Both the position numbers and the translations under genes were made by a program. From NCBI GenBank assembly GCA_028641055.1, contig CM054060.1:294927480-294991479 (forward strand): a DNA stretch of 64,000 nucleotides. The letters are read 5' to 3'. Shown piece by piece: positions 1-11,449 of this stretch (position 1 is its first letter; every line of letters starts with the position of its first letter). Source of the stretch: Alopecurus myosuroides. Its lineage: Eukaryota > Streptophyta > Magnoliopsida > Poales > Poaceae. The notes under the pieces were generated by a model, which was given only the letters and a program-made list of their open reading frames with translations, was not told the origin of the DNA and searched no databases.

Positions 1-1062
1 CATAAGAGGAAGATGATGCAGCGGGTGCATAGTCATAGCCGGGATGCTGATATAAAATTCCCATTGTGTCATAGGGATGGAAGAAATCACTATCATATCC
101 TTCCCCGGCGTCCTCCCCTTGCTGGGGGTGACGCTTAAGGTATGTGTCGAGCTCACTCTCAGAAAGCTCCCATCCTTGCCTGCCATTAAGATCAAACAAA
201 GGGTGTGCAGGCAAAAGTACTTTCCTAACAGTTTTAGTAACTATCCACCTAGATTGTTTGGAGAAAGTTATTTCAAAGGATAAGTTGTGCAAGTGAGTAT
301 GGGTAGAAATAAACTTATGTTGAACCATGGAAACAAGATTAAGCCTCTCTATAGGAAACTGCGCGTCTAGATGGTGTGGCTCCAAACCATGCAAAGCTAG
401 CAAGCGCGAGGCAATAAGACCTCCACAAACTCCGCCTTTCTAACGGTTATGTGAGAGATGGTAAGAAATCAAAGCGCCAAAGTTATAAGACCTATGATAT
501 TTTAAGGCAGCTGCAATAAACCCCAAATCATAGACAGATAGCTTGCTGGCAGTTTTTCTAGCTAACACACATTTAGAGATAAAATAGGCAAAGTATCAAA
601 TTCTAGAGAGTTGGATTTCACGAATTTTACCACTCTCCCCTGTGAATCTTCTTCCTTGGCAAATCTCTCCATATAAATCTAGCAGTGGTTTAGGCTGCCC
701 ACTTATCTTCTCACAAGAACCCCACTCTGGTACCTTAATAGCTGCACAAAAAATACTGAAAGGCATACTCACAGCTTTATTGTAAATTTTATAGTGGACC
801 ATTGGGTTAGTTGAGGACCACTTGAAACAAAATTCAGCACCACAGGCGTAGTTAGTTTCACATGTTGGATAGGTTCATCCTCAATGAAACGGTCCAAGCC
901 TGCATTCCGCACAAGAGTGTTGAAATCCTGCAAAATTCCTGTAATCCGCATAAATTCCTGACACAGATAGATTGATGGGAACACTCTCTCTTCGCGGTGC
1001 ACGAGTATGACCTCATGCAACTCCAACTCATGCTGGTTTAGTTGATAAGCATTGTGCTCCAT
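1..1062 (-). pseudogene. Athila-type retrotransposon ORF fragment, runs off the left edge
   Basis: Reading leftwards from an ATG at 1062, the minus strand encodes a protein resembling the long N-terminal ORF of Triticeae Athila-lineage gypsy elements (the 'putative plant transposon protein' type). Recognisable stretches are a leucine-rich start, a central run rich in Lys and Tyr, and an acidic C-terminal part with Ser/Ala repeats at the window edge. The reading frame is broken: a frame change is needed near 785, and in-frame stops occur near 596 and 446. No polymerase is visible because the sequence leaves the window. The assignment rests on overall protein character, not on a diagnostic motif, so the exact family is unknown. 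Confidence 0.5.
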
Positions 1063-2136
1063 CTCTGATTTTTTTCAACAATCATCACAAAAATTAATTT
1101 CAAGCAACTATAAGGTGGAGACTACCATAGGGATTTATACGATAGCTAAACATACATCACCAATACATTATTTATACTCAAATCAAGCATGCTAACTCAC
1201 ATAAGCTGTCACCTACAGTACCAAAGTACCCAAGAAATACTTTACTAAACAAAATTCTACTTGGATCATCGGAGGAGTCACATACCGGAGATCAAACACA
1301 CCAAATATCAACACAAATGATGGGTTGAAGAAGGAGATCGAAAATCCAGAGGAAGAACAGCAGGAACACGGGTTCCAGGAAATGTTTTCAGTTTCTGAGG
1401 TGAGAGAGAAGATTTTGGCAGGGGAGATAGTTAGTGGAGGGCCAGGGGGCCCACACCATGTGCTAGCGCCACTAGGGGCTGGCCGCGCCACCCTATGGTG
1501 TTCCTGACTGGTGGGTCCCCCTGGGGCCTCCTAGGTGGCTTTCTGCCTCATTTTTAACGTAAAAAAATATTATAAATTTTCTGGATTTTTTCGAGAAACT
1601 TTATTTTTCGGACTTTTTCAGAATTTTAATAAATAATAATATTTCTGGAAAACAAAAGTGAAAAGGTGGAAAACAAAACCAAAACCAGCACCACTGAGGT
1701 TCTATGATACTCTAATGAAATAATATCCAAAGAAAATAAAGGCGGTAGTGGTGAAAACAAAAATATGGATGGTGAAAACATGCATATCCCGAGAAATCAG
1801 AGTGAAAATATCAGGAAAACATGCATCGGGATGGTGGGAAACATGATTGTACTCAAGTAGCAATGTTATAACAGAAGTAAACATGGTGAAAAGATAATGG
1901 GGAAGGTGAAAACATAGTGAAAACATTGTCCTCTTCATTCAAAATCATTTTGTTAACAAGGGTGATCAAGTCTTGTTACCAGAATAATTTTCATATGAAG
2001 CAAAACTTTGCTCATCACTAAATAATTGTGCTACCTCAACCTTGATAGGCATAGTCCCAATCATAATGATTTCATATTCCTTTGGTGGTACTGTAATAGG
2101 ACAATAAAATTCTCCAATCTTGATGGTCTCAATATT
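1063..2136. other. No gene; leader-like DNA with GTGAAAAC repeats
   Basis: No convincing coding region. On the minus strand, 1200-1560 looks like the GC-rich leader of a Triticeae gypsy element (a run of ggcccac/gtggcgc motifs). Between about 1660 and 1930 the short motif gtgaaaac or ggaaaac recurs many times at irregular spacing. The left part may be the untranslated leader of the ORF at 1-1062. The part from 1950 to 2136 still shows weak protein similarity continuing from the protease fragment to its right, so a junction between two elements probably lies between about 1600 and 1950. I cannot place it exactly. Confidence 0.4.
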
Positions 2137-2760
2137 TTAAATTGAATTTAGACCATATTTCTTATCAATCTTCTTGGGAAAATAAACAGTGTGCTCTTTA
2201 TAATTAACATTAAGAGTAACTTTTTCTTGATTGCACTCAATAACAGCCCCTGCGGTATTAAGAAAAGTTATTCCAAGAATAATAGACATATTATCATCTT
2301 TAGGCATGTCCAACACAACAAAGTCAGTTAATATCAGACAATTATTAGCAACTTGAACATCTTCACATATACCCATAGGAATAGCAGTAGACTTATCAGC
2401 CATTTGCAAATATATATGAGTTGGTATCAAGTTTTCTAGGAGGAGTCTTTTATAGAGAGTAAAAGGCATGAAACTAACTCTATCTCCCAAATGACACAAA
2501 GCAGTTCTAACATAATTATTTTTATTAGAACAGGGAATAGTTGGTATACCAGGATCTCCAAGTTTCTTAGGAACCTTGCCATTAAAAAAGTAATTAGCAA
2601 GCATAGTGGAAATTTCCTTATTAGGAATCTTCCTTTTGATAGAGACAATATCTTTCATATAATTTGCATAACGAGGAAATTTAATAGCATCAGTTAAAGG
2701 AATTTGAAAAAACAAAGGTTTCATCCATTCACAAAACTTGTTATAGTTGTTCTTCTTCTT
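2137..2760 (-). pseudogene. Retropepsin-like protease with altered active site
   Basis: This continues the gag reading after a frame change. Clear family blocks are the upstream linker (FFNGKVPKKLGDPG), the region aligned with the active-site loop, and the distal ILGITFLNTAGAVI block that corresponds to ILGRPFLRT in related elements. The active-site loop reads ALCHLGDRVSFMP where intact relatives, including the copy at 10930-11400, have ALCDLGASISVMP. The catalytic Asp is thus His, and the following Ala-Ser is also lost. Even without the upstream breaks this domain should be inactive. Confidence 0.65.
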
Positions 2761-4683
2761 TTGATTTGTGTTTCTTATTAGGATAAGGCATTGGTTTTTG
2801 TACCCAAGGTTCTCTCTCATTACCATGTTTATTAGCAATAAAATCTTCCTTAGTGTACTTTGTATTTTTAATTTGCTTTTCAGGTTCCTTTTCCATTTCT
2901 TCTTTATCAGAAGCATCATTATTTTCATTACCACTTTCAGTTTCAGCATCAGAGATGGATATACTATTAGGATCTTTAGCAAGTTCAGAGGATTCTACAA
3001 CACTTTTACGTTTCTTTTTCTTTTTCTTCTTAGTATGAATAACATCATTATTAGTTTGCTGAGAATCTTGTTCAATTCTTTTAGGATGTCCCTTAGGATA
3101 TAAAGGATCTTGTGTAGCAATACCACTTCTAGTTCTTATTTCATAAGCATGTTTTTCTTTAGATGCATTAACTAACAAATCTTTTTGCACGTTAGCAAGT
3201 TGATCAATTTGAGTTCGAACCATTTGAAAATGTTTAACATGCATTTTAACATCATTAGAGTTTCTTTCTATAACACCATGCAAATTATCAATAACTCTAG
3301 AGTTTTCCATTAGGTGATTTTGCACTCTCATGTTAAAATTATCTTGCTTAATAACATAACTATCAAATTCATCTAAGCATTGACCAGGAGGTTTATTATA
3401 AGGAATATCTCTACTATCAAAATATTGGAGAGAGTGTACCTCAATGGGTGATGAGTGAAGGGTTGGCTTACATAATTCTTCTATAGGTGGAAGATTCTTC
3501 ACATCTTCAAATTTAATACCCCTCTCTTTAAGAGAGTTCTTGGCTTCTTTCATTACTTCATCATTTAATTCAATCATTTCCCTCTTCTTGGGTGTTGGTG
3601 TTGGTGTTGATACTGGAGTAGGGGTCGGCTCAGGTTCAACCATAGTCCAGTCATCATGATTTTGGCTTATTTTAGCCATTAATTCCTCAGCTTCTTCTGG
3701 AGTTCTTTACCTGAAAACACAACCAGCACAACTATCCAGGCATGTCCTAGATTCAACAGTTAGTCCATTATAGATTATATCAAGAAGTTTATTATCTTCT
3801 AGCTTATGCCTAGGTGTATCCCTAACTAAAGAATAGAACCTCGCCCAAGATACAGGCAATTTCTCTCCTTCCAATTGCTTGAAATTAAATATACTTTGTA
3901 AAGCATCACGTTGAGCACTAGCAGGAAAATATTTCTGAAAGAAAGCATTAAACAAACCAATAGGACTATCAATAGATCCCAGAGGCAAATTATTAAACCA
4001 AGTTTTAGCTTCATCTTTTAATGAGAAAGGGAATATTTTAGTAACAAAGTAGTTACGTTTCTTAATATCATGAGAGAATAAACTACTCAAAGAGGAGAAC
4101 TCATTCATATGTTTCATAGCAATTTCATTTTCAGTACCACAAAAAGGTTCTTTCTCAACGATATATATATATAAGATAAATCAAGAGAGAAATCATAATC
4201 CTTATCCCTAATAGTAATAGGAGAAGTGACAAACTTAGCATCAGGAGATAATTTATATTTAACAGCACGACTTTCAATAAGACTTATAACAACATATTTA
4301 TCCTTCATAGCTTGTATTTCATCAATAAGATCATCATTAAGTTCAATATAGGAATCATCACTAGTATTTTCTCTAAACTCAGGTGAAACAGCAGAAGTAA
4401 CAGGATTTTTATCAGGAGTTTTAGTGTTTGCAATATTTTTAGCTTTACCAATAGTAGCATCTAAGAAAGGACCGAGAGAACCACTCTCATCAAGCACAGT
4501 AGAAGCATCATCAAAAGTATCAGAAGTATTTTCAGATTCAACAGAAGTATCATGTGTATGTGGTGGTGTAAGCAGCTTACTCGTAATAGACGGTGAATCA
4601 AGAGCAACAGAGGTGTTCAGAGCTGTACCTCTTCTTGTAGTGGATGGTAATATAGGAACCCTTCCATCACGAGTCTTACCCAT
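2741..4683 (-). pseudogene. gag-like polyprotein, frameshifted
   Basis: The likely start is the ATG at 4683, whose protein opens MGKTRDGRVPIL, a common start of this element class. The first part is Ser/Thr-rich and acidic. A retrotransposon gag domain (Retrotrans_gag type) lies at about 4117-3750, with the motif FSLKDEAKTWFNNL followed by the usual FFQKYFP block. Downstream there is a heptad-like helical region and a Lys-rich tract. A frame change is needed near 4150, an in-frame stop lies at 3707-3709, and another frame change near 2780 leads into the protease. Gag would form the particle shell; this copy cannot make an intact product. Confidence 0.7.
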
Positions 4684-4742
4684 GATGAATGATTGGAAGT
4701 AGATAATAGTACTCTCCGGTGAGCTCGCAAATAAAGCTATGC

Positions 4743-4760
4743 TCCCCGGCAACGACGCCA
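4743..4760 (-). other. Primer-binding site, tRNA-Asp type
   Basis: The plus strand reads ccccggcaacgacgcca, the 3' end of plant tRNA-Asp (including CCA) with one mismatch. The site is 11 bp from the LTR edge. This fixes the minus-strand orientation and gypsy-type priming of the element. Confidence 0.8.
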
Positions 4761-4771
4761 TAAAATAATCT

Positions 4772-6164
4772 TGATGACCCACAAGTATAGGGGATCGCAA
4801 CAGTCTTCGAGGGAAGTAAAACCCAAATTTATTGATTCGACACAAGGGGAGCCAAAGAATATTTGTGAGACTTATCAAGTGAGTTGTCAATTCACCTGCA
4901 CCTGAAAGTTTACTTGTTCGCAGTGGTTTATAAGTAGTAACAGTTTATAGTAGCAGTAGTAGTGAAATAACAGCAGCAATGGAATGAAAACAACAGTAGT
5001 GGTGATTGGAGTAAACAGCGGGATTCAATACTGTAGACATGGGGATAGATGAACAGACGTTGCATGGATAAGATAGTTCATATAATAATTAAGACATGGG
5101 CATTGCAGATAAATAAGGTAAAGAATTCGAGCAGTAAGTAACCATAGGAATGTGTTCCGTAAATAGTCGTACGTGCTCGCAATGTGAACTTGCACAACAT
5201 CTTTTGTCCTACCAGCCCGTTTTCAGCGGGGCCTCAAGGGAACTACTGGTAATTAAGGTGTTCCTTTTAATAGAACACCGGAGCAAACCTTTGACACTCC
5301 GTGAACACATGTGATCCTCACATCACAGCCATCCCCTCCGGTTGTCCCAATTTTTTTCACTTCGGGGCCTCGGGTTCCGGACAACAATATGTGTAAACAA
5401 CTTGCAGGTATGATAAGAAAACAATAATTATCATCATGATTCAATAACATGTTCAGATGTGAGATCATGGCACTTGGGCCCAAAGTGGCAAGCATTAAGC
5501 ATAACAAGTTGCAACAATGTCAATAGCAATAATAGAGGATACTAGGCACTATGCCCTAACAATCACGACATTATTACATGAACGAACTCATCCAATCCCT
5601 ACCATCCCCTTCAGAATACAGCGGGGGAATTACTCACACATGGATGGGGGAAACATGGATGGTCGATGGAGAGGCATTGGTGATGACGCTGGAGACGATC
5701 TCCTCCAATTCCCTGTCCCGACAGGGTGCCAGAACAGAGTTTCTGAACCCCGGAAAAGGATTCGCGATGGCGGCGGAGCTACAAACTTTTTTCTGGAAAA
5801 CTATCGAACCCCTTTTGTTTTAGGGTTGAAGGCTATTTGTAGTCGAAAGGGGAGACCGAGGGGGCCTCTGGGTGGCCCACACCCCTAGGTGGCGCGGCCT
5901 AAGGGGGCACCAAGGGGTGGTGTGGGGCCCCTTTGGCTCTTCCCTGGCCTTCTTCTGGCTCCCGGGGTCTTCTGGTGTTTTAGGACCAGTGGGGTCTTTT
6001 CTGGGAAATTTTCCTAAAGTTGATTTTTCTGCACAAAAACGAGACACGAAGGTAATTCTGCTGAAAACAGCGTTAGTCCGTGTTAGTTGCATTCAAAACA
6101 CACAAGTTTAGAGGAAAACAATAGGAAAAGTGTTCGGAAAAGGAGATACGTTTTCGACGTATCA
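4772..6164 (-). repeat. LTR (5' LTR of the partial gypsy element)
   Basis: The segment is bounded by TG at 4772 and CA at 6164 and is 1,393 bp long. On the plus strand it begins tgatgacccacaagtata and ends ttttcgacgtatca, which are typical Triticeae LTR edges. It abuts a tRNA-Asp PBS at its left end, so on the minus strand it is the 5' LTR. A second copy is not present in the window, so no age estimate or TSD is possible. Confidence 0.8.
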
Positions 6165-7049
6165 GCTCTCGCCGCTGCCGCTCAGAGGACTGGAAAGGGG
6201 ATCGGGATGGAGATTGGTGGGACTGAGAATTGTTTTACAATTTAGCCCCTATACATGGACTAATTCCATAGACATAGCAGGGTCAAAATAAGAAAAGTGT
6301 GACGTACTCATGGTCGTTAATCCATACTATATAGTAGAGATGAGATACATAAAACAAAGGTAGTATGCGCAACGCACGGCTCTTCAAAATCAAGTGAGAG
6401 CGAAAGGTTGACACATAAACCTTAGTCATGCATAGGTCAAGTAGAAGATTCATAATAAAAGAAAACATGAAAATACTCCATATCTGGAGGACGATTCCGC
6501 TCGCGCGTCTTGCTCCATGCGGCCACGCGTCCGTCCTCACGAGAGACAATGATGGATGGAGGGACCCACAATACTATCTTGTCGCCTCTCCTCCAATCAA
6601 TAAAAATGTTTGTAATAGGAGAGAATTGTAGGATAATCGATGCAACACCACATGTGCTGGTATTTCCATTATATAAGTATAAGGGTACAAGTACACATGT
6701 GATACTATTCGTTATACAGATCAAACTGTTAACCGTATATAACTACAATTAGTAATCTACTTAAAATACCTAGTTTATCACCTCCATAAATCTCAAACGA
6801 TACGATGGACATTCCCTGCACGTGAACCTCCACGTACGTGAGCACACGATGTGTACGTGAACGTGCACGTAAACCACACCGTACACACGCCACGTGCACA
6901 TCAATCGCACCGTACCCAAGTTATAACGGGCTTACCCTGGGTTTCCACCGGCGCTCGAACCCATTTTAGTCCGAACAGATCCCATCCATTCGCCTTTTTA
7001 TCCCGGCCGTCCGTCCACGAAGCACATGCAATCTTTTCACCGGAGGGAG
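6165..7049. other. Unassigned DNA between two retroelements
   Basis: About 885 bp sits between the CA end of the LTR at 6164 and the insertion site of the next element at 7055. I see no coding region, LTR, TIR or simple repeat here. It could be old low-copy DNA or an unrecognised element. The right part contains the ACGT-box cluster listed separately. Confidence 0.4.
6806..6905. promoter_or_regulatory. Cluster of ACGTG / G-box-like motifs
   Basis: Within about 100 bp the sequence has repeated ACGT cores: gcacgtgaac, ccacgtacgtgag, gtacgtgaacgtgcacgt and gccacgtgcac. These resemble G-box and ABRE binding sites for plant bZIP and bHLH factors. No gene start is visible next to them, so a regulatory role is only a possibility; a short alternating purine-pyrimidine repeat would look similar. 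Confidence 0.3.
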
Positions 7050-7054
7050 GATAC

Positions 7055-8636
7055 TGATGCGTGTGGACACACATTTGTTGGGAGACTCCAAGAGAAAGGT
7101 ATGAAGAGTACATCAGCAAGTTTCTCTCAGAAAGAAACCAATGTTGAATTAACCAGTAGGATAAAGAAATCACTTTTGAAGGCTGTTGACAGCTGATGTT
7201 GGCAGGACGCACTACCAGGATTAGCAGTAACGTGGAATCTGCACACAACACAACTAAGATATTTGCCCCAATGAAACAGTGAGGTTGTAAATCTCACCGG
7301 TTTTGCTAAAACAAAGGATTGGACGTATAGTGTGGAAAATAGTGCTTGTTTGCGGTAAATAAAAAGAGAATAATGATTGCAGTAAAAAGAACAGTGCTTG
7401 CAGTAGGCTGTATTATCAGTGTAAAGGAATGGACCGGGGTCCATAGTTCACTCCTGGTGTCTCTCCATAAAAGATAGATAACATGCTGGGTAAAGAAATT
7501 ACACTCGAGCAATTGACAAAAATAAAGGCTGCACAGTGGTGCATATGCAAGACATGATGATTACTATGAGATTCAAGCAGGTATTACAACATAATACATA
7601 GACCATAATCCAAGCAGACTTTGGGTATTAAGTTGCAATCAACAGATTATTGCATTAAGTAAAGTGCGTAATGTAAACAATAGAATTTATCCTTAGCCAA
7701 AGCATCATTGTTTTCTCTCTAATGGCAACAACACATCCTCCATCTGTCACGTTTCTATCACTCAAGCATATATGAAAGGGAGGCATGAACCCACTATCGA
7801 GCGTAAATACTCCCTCTTGGAGTTACAAGTATCAACTTGGCCAGAGCATCTACTAGTAACAGAGAGCATGCAAGATCATACATAACATAAACATGATAGA
7901 TTGATAATAAACTTGACATATCATTCAATATTCATCGGATCCCAGCAAACACAACATGCAACATTACAGATAGATGATCTTGATCATGTTAGGCAACTCA
8001 CATGATCTAAACATGGTGGCATAAAGAGGAGAAGACAACCATCTAGCTACTTCTATGGACCCATAGTCCAAGGATGAACTAGTCACGCATCACTCCGGAG
8101 GCAGGCATGGTGATCTAGATCCCTCCGGTGATGATTTCCCCTCCCGACAGGGTGCCGGGGAGAGCTTCAGAACCCTCTCGAACTAGGGTTGACGATGACG
8201 GAGGCTACAGAACTATTCGTTGATGGAGGCTCGGGTATTTAGGGTTTTCCCGAGAAGGAGTATAAATAGTCGAAAGGGCAATGTCGGTGGGTGGCCAGGG
8301 GGCCCACACCACTTGGTGGCGCGTCCAAGGGGAGGGGGTTCCTCCCTATGGTGTGGACACCTGGTGGCCCCCTTCCTGGTCTCCTCCGGACTCCGTGTAC
8401 GTGACAGAAAAATAGGACCCTGGGTTTTTGTTTCGTCCAATTCAGAGAATATTTCTATAACAACTTTTCTGAAACCTAAAACAGCAGAAAACAGGAACTG
8501 GCGCTGTGGCATCTTGTCAATAGGTTAGTTCCGGGAAATCCATAAAAAATGTTATAAAGTGTATAGAAAACATGTAGCAATTGGCATGAAAACAACATGG
8601 AACGCCAGAAATTGTAGATACGTTTGAGACGTATCA
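7055..8636 (-). repeat. 3' LTR of copy 1
   Basis: TG at 7055 to CA at 8636, 1,582 bp. The inner end carries gatacgtttgagacgtatca, shared with the right copy. On the minus strand a TATA-like stretch (ctatttatactcc) lies near 8258-8270, followed by the leader motif typical of this family. The two LTRs differ by many substitutions and indels, so this is an older insertion than the LARD at 47411. Confidence 0.88.
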
Positions 8637-10929
8637 AGCATCCCCCAGCTTAGTTCTACTCATCCCCGAGTAGGTAAAACGATAAAAACAAAATAATTTC
8701 TGAGGTGACATGCTACCAACATAATCTTGATCATCATATTTGTAAAAGCATTTGTGAGCTGAGATCAAAGTACTGTAAACATAGGCATGATAGATATAAT
8801 TTCAACAATGTAAACTTAGCAACCATGTTGCAGCATGAAAGGTAACACAGACAAAGGATCATGAATAATGATTTACTGAAAGATATATATTTGTTTCGAG
8901 TATAAAGAAAAGACAGCAAAGTGGTATTCTGGTTGTCCTTAAAAGGAAAGCAAAACATAAATGCCAGGACACCTTCATAGTTCAAGTGGTGACTGAAACA
9001 AGTAATTTGAAAACAAGTAATAACATATCATGAATCAATCAATAATAAATCTTGGGACTGATGCACATTATAGTCAGGATGACAACTATGCTCTCTTAAT
9101 TGTGCATAAAGTTAAAAGATGAAGACTCAACATAAAAGTAAAAGAAAGGCCCTTTGTAGAGGGAAGCATGGATTAACTCATGTGCTAGTGCTTTTTATTT
9201 TATTAAAACAAAGGTATTGAAAACATTTTTTAGAGAGTGTATGTTTATGTCAACGAATGGAAAACCGACAATACAGTATGTCACAAGTTAAATAGACTTT
9301 ACAAGAGCGGCTCCCATTGAAGAATGTTCTTTCTATTGGGGTCAGTAGGTCATCCCTCTTCTCTTTTGTTTAGACAATTATGCTTTACTGATAAATCAGG
9401 GGCAAAAGAGTGAAGAGAATTAATAGTAACCAAGTTTTGGGCTAGGCACCCCGTTGCCAGCTCTTCTATCAATTTGGATAAGAGGATGTGCCACTAGTTC
9501 AGTTGTGTAAAGTACAATCAACAAGTGAGATAAATATCGTCTACCTGCGTACTCATGACCTAAAACAGGGGCACAAAATTGGTATGATTTTGAAGGTTTT
9601 AAAGGTAGCGTATGAGAAATTTACTTTGGAGTGGCGGTTAAATACCACATATAGATAGGTATGGTGGACACTTTTGGCAAGCTTTTGGTTATTGGGAGTT
9701 GGATGCACGAGTAGAGCTCATACTCAGTACAGGTGAAGGCTAGCAAAAGACTGGGATCGACAAATTAAGAGAGCAATAAGGGCCATAATCATGCATAGCA
9801 ACAAAACCTTATTGATCAAAGCATGAAAGAAATCATGAGCTGTTTAGCAATAAAACCAAGCTTCTTTTTGCACCATTATAAGCATGAAATATTTTATTTC
9901 TTTCCGACACCAGCACTTTATTTTAAAAAAAACTCTCCATATAATATATCAATGAAACAAGAGATTACTACTACTCTACAAGAACTAACAACTCTGAATA
10001 AGAGATGCATGAAAAACATGAGCTAAAAGGAGTTATAATAGCTAGACAAAAATAAGAATACGAGTATTGATATGAAAAAGCAGAGCATGTATCTCTCCCA
10101 TAGAATAATGCTAGGATCCAACCAAATATATAACAGCAAGGAAAAAAAACAGACGCTCTAAATAAAGTACATATGATGTGACCGAATAAAAATATAGTTT
10201 CACTAGAAGTGACATGATAAGTTGCTGATAAGAAGGGGAAGCCTTGGGCATCCCCAAACTTGGAAGCTTGGGTCTTCTTGGAATATTCTGGGATGAACCA
10301 TGGGGGCATCCCCAAGCTTTGAATTTTCACTCTTCTTGATCACATTATATCATCCTCTTCTCTTGACCCTTGAAAACTTCCTTCACACTAAACTCGAAGT
10401 GATTCTTATTAGAGAGTTAGTGCAAAATAAAAAATTCACATGTTCTGCATGGATACAAGCATTTTCAATACTTTCTAAACATTATCTACAGCCATTGATT
10501 TTTTATGGAGCAAATAAATTCACTCAATATAGTAAAACAGAGAATGCAAAGTAAAAAAGGCAAAATCTGCCAAAACCAGAACAATATGTAAAGACGAATT
10601 TTTTCGAGGCACTTACGTTGCTCAAATCAGAAAACTAAAAACTAGAAGAAGTTTTGCAAATAGCTGAGGATCATGCTCAAAAAAATTAGGTTGTTTCAAT
10701 GTTTCTGGAATTTTATACGAATTAAACAGTGGACAAAAAAAATCTGTTTCTACGCAGAAATCAAAATCTAACACCAAGTTTTCACTAGAGACTTTACTTG
10801 GCACAAAAATTCAAAAAAGTAAAGATACAAAAGAGTTGCTACAGAAGTGAACTACACCTTGACTCAAAGAAAACAGAAGAAAATATTGCAAAAATAAAAC
10901 ATGGATTATCTCCCAAGAAGTGCTTTCCT
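8637..10929 (-). other. Conserved non-coding 3' domain of copy 1
   Basis: No open frame of note. The same non-coding domain, in the same position after the coding region, is recognisable in the elements at 19366-22130 and 61639-64000. Shared blocks include the segment at about 10225-10400 with the ggggatgcc hairpins (see findings), a block around 9540-9720 matching 63540-63720, and the polypurine end. Conservation of a 2-2.7 kb untranslated domain across copies with different proteins suggests a cis function such as packaging. Confidence 0.6.
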
Positions 10930-11400
10930 TTAACGCCTTTTAGCTAGGCACATACAGAAAGAATCAAGTGTTTTCAATGAAGAAGCATCCAATTTATAAC
11001 TTGTTCTAATGATAGAATCAAAAGGAAACTTCATTCTCTTTCTAGGAAGGTGTTCCATACCTTTATTGAGTGGGAATTGATATTTAATATTCCCTTCTCT
11101 CATATCAATAACCACACCAATAGTTCTAAGAAAAGGTCTTCCCAAAACAATAGGATAAGAAGCATCGCATTCAATATTCATAACAACAAAATCAACGAGG
11201 AAAAGGTTATTGTTAACCATAATAATAACATCATCAACTCTCCTTGAAGGTTTATTTTTAGAATTATCACCAAGACGAACATCTGAATAACAGTGTTCTA
11301 AAGGTGGTAAATCAAGCATATCATAGAGTTTCTTAGGCATAACAGAGATACTAGCACCAAGATCACATAAAGCATTACAATATAAATCATTCACCTTCAT
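10930..11400 (-). CDS. Retropepsin domain of copy 1, motif intact
   Basis: A 156-residue frame from an internal Met. It carries the plant gypsy protease active site ALCDLGASISVMP with the catalytic Asp, a central LVDFVVMNIECD block, and the distal ILGRPFLRT motif that forms the second conserved part of a retropepsin. It would cleave Gag inside the particle. The Met is unlikely to be a true start: the protease is normally made as a Gag fusion, and here it is separated from gag by frame changes. After it there is no polymerase, so the element would need enzymes supplied in trans. Confidence 0.7.
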   Translation of the reverse strand: MKVNDLYCNALCDLGASISVMPKKLYDMLDLPPLEHCYSDVRLGDNSKNKPSRRVDDVIIMVNNNLFLVDFVVMNIECDASYPIVLGRPFLRTIGVVIDMREGNIKYQFPLNKGMEHLPRKRMKFPFDSIIRTSYKLDASSLKTLDSFCMCLAKRR

Positions 11401-11449
11401 TTTAATGATGGGATACCGACCATCTTCTAACTTTCTACGGATAAAGGCT

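Larger units (their letters stand above)
2137..6164 (-). mobile_element. Partial gypsy LTR retrotransposon: 5' LTR, PBS, gag, protease
   Basis: In transcription order (right to left) this is an LTR (6164-4772), a primer-binding site matching the 3' end of tRNA-Asp, a gag-like region (4683 to about 2741) and an aspartic-protease-like region (about 2760-2137). No reverse transcriptase, integrase or second LTR is seen, so the element is either non-autonomous or truncated on its left. The coding part carries at least two frame changes and one in-frame stop, so this copy is dead. Layout and PBS match the non-autonomous gypsy elements common in wheat and barley; I do not name a family. Confidence 0.75.

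Noticed and set aside
4743..4760. A tRNA gene at the ccccggcaacgacgcca sequence
   Set aside because: Only the 3' acceptor end is present, next to an LTR; it is a primer-binding site.
6283..6752. Several overlapping frames of 67-95 codons between two retroelements
   Set aside because: No start context, domain or splice structure; overlapping on both strands.
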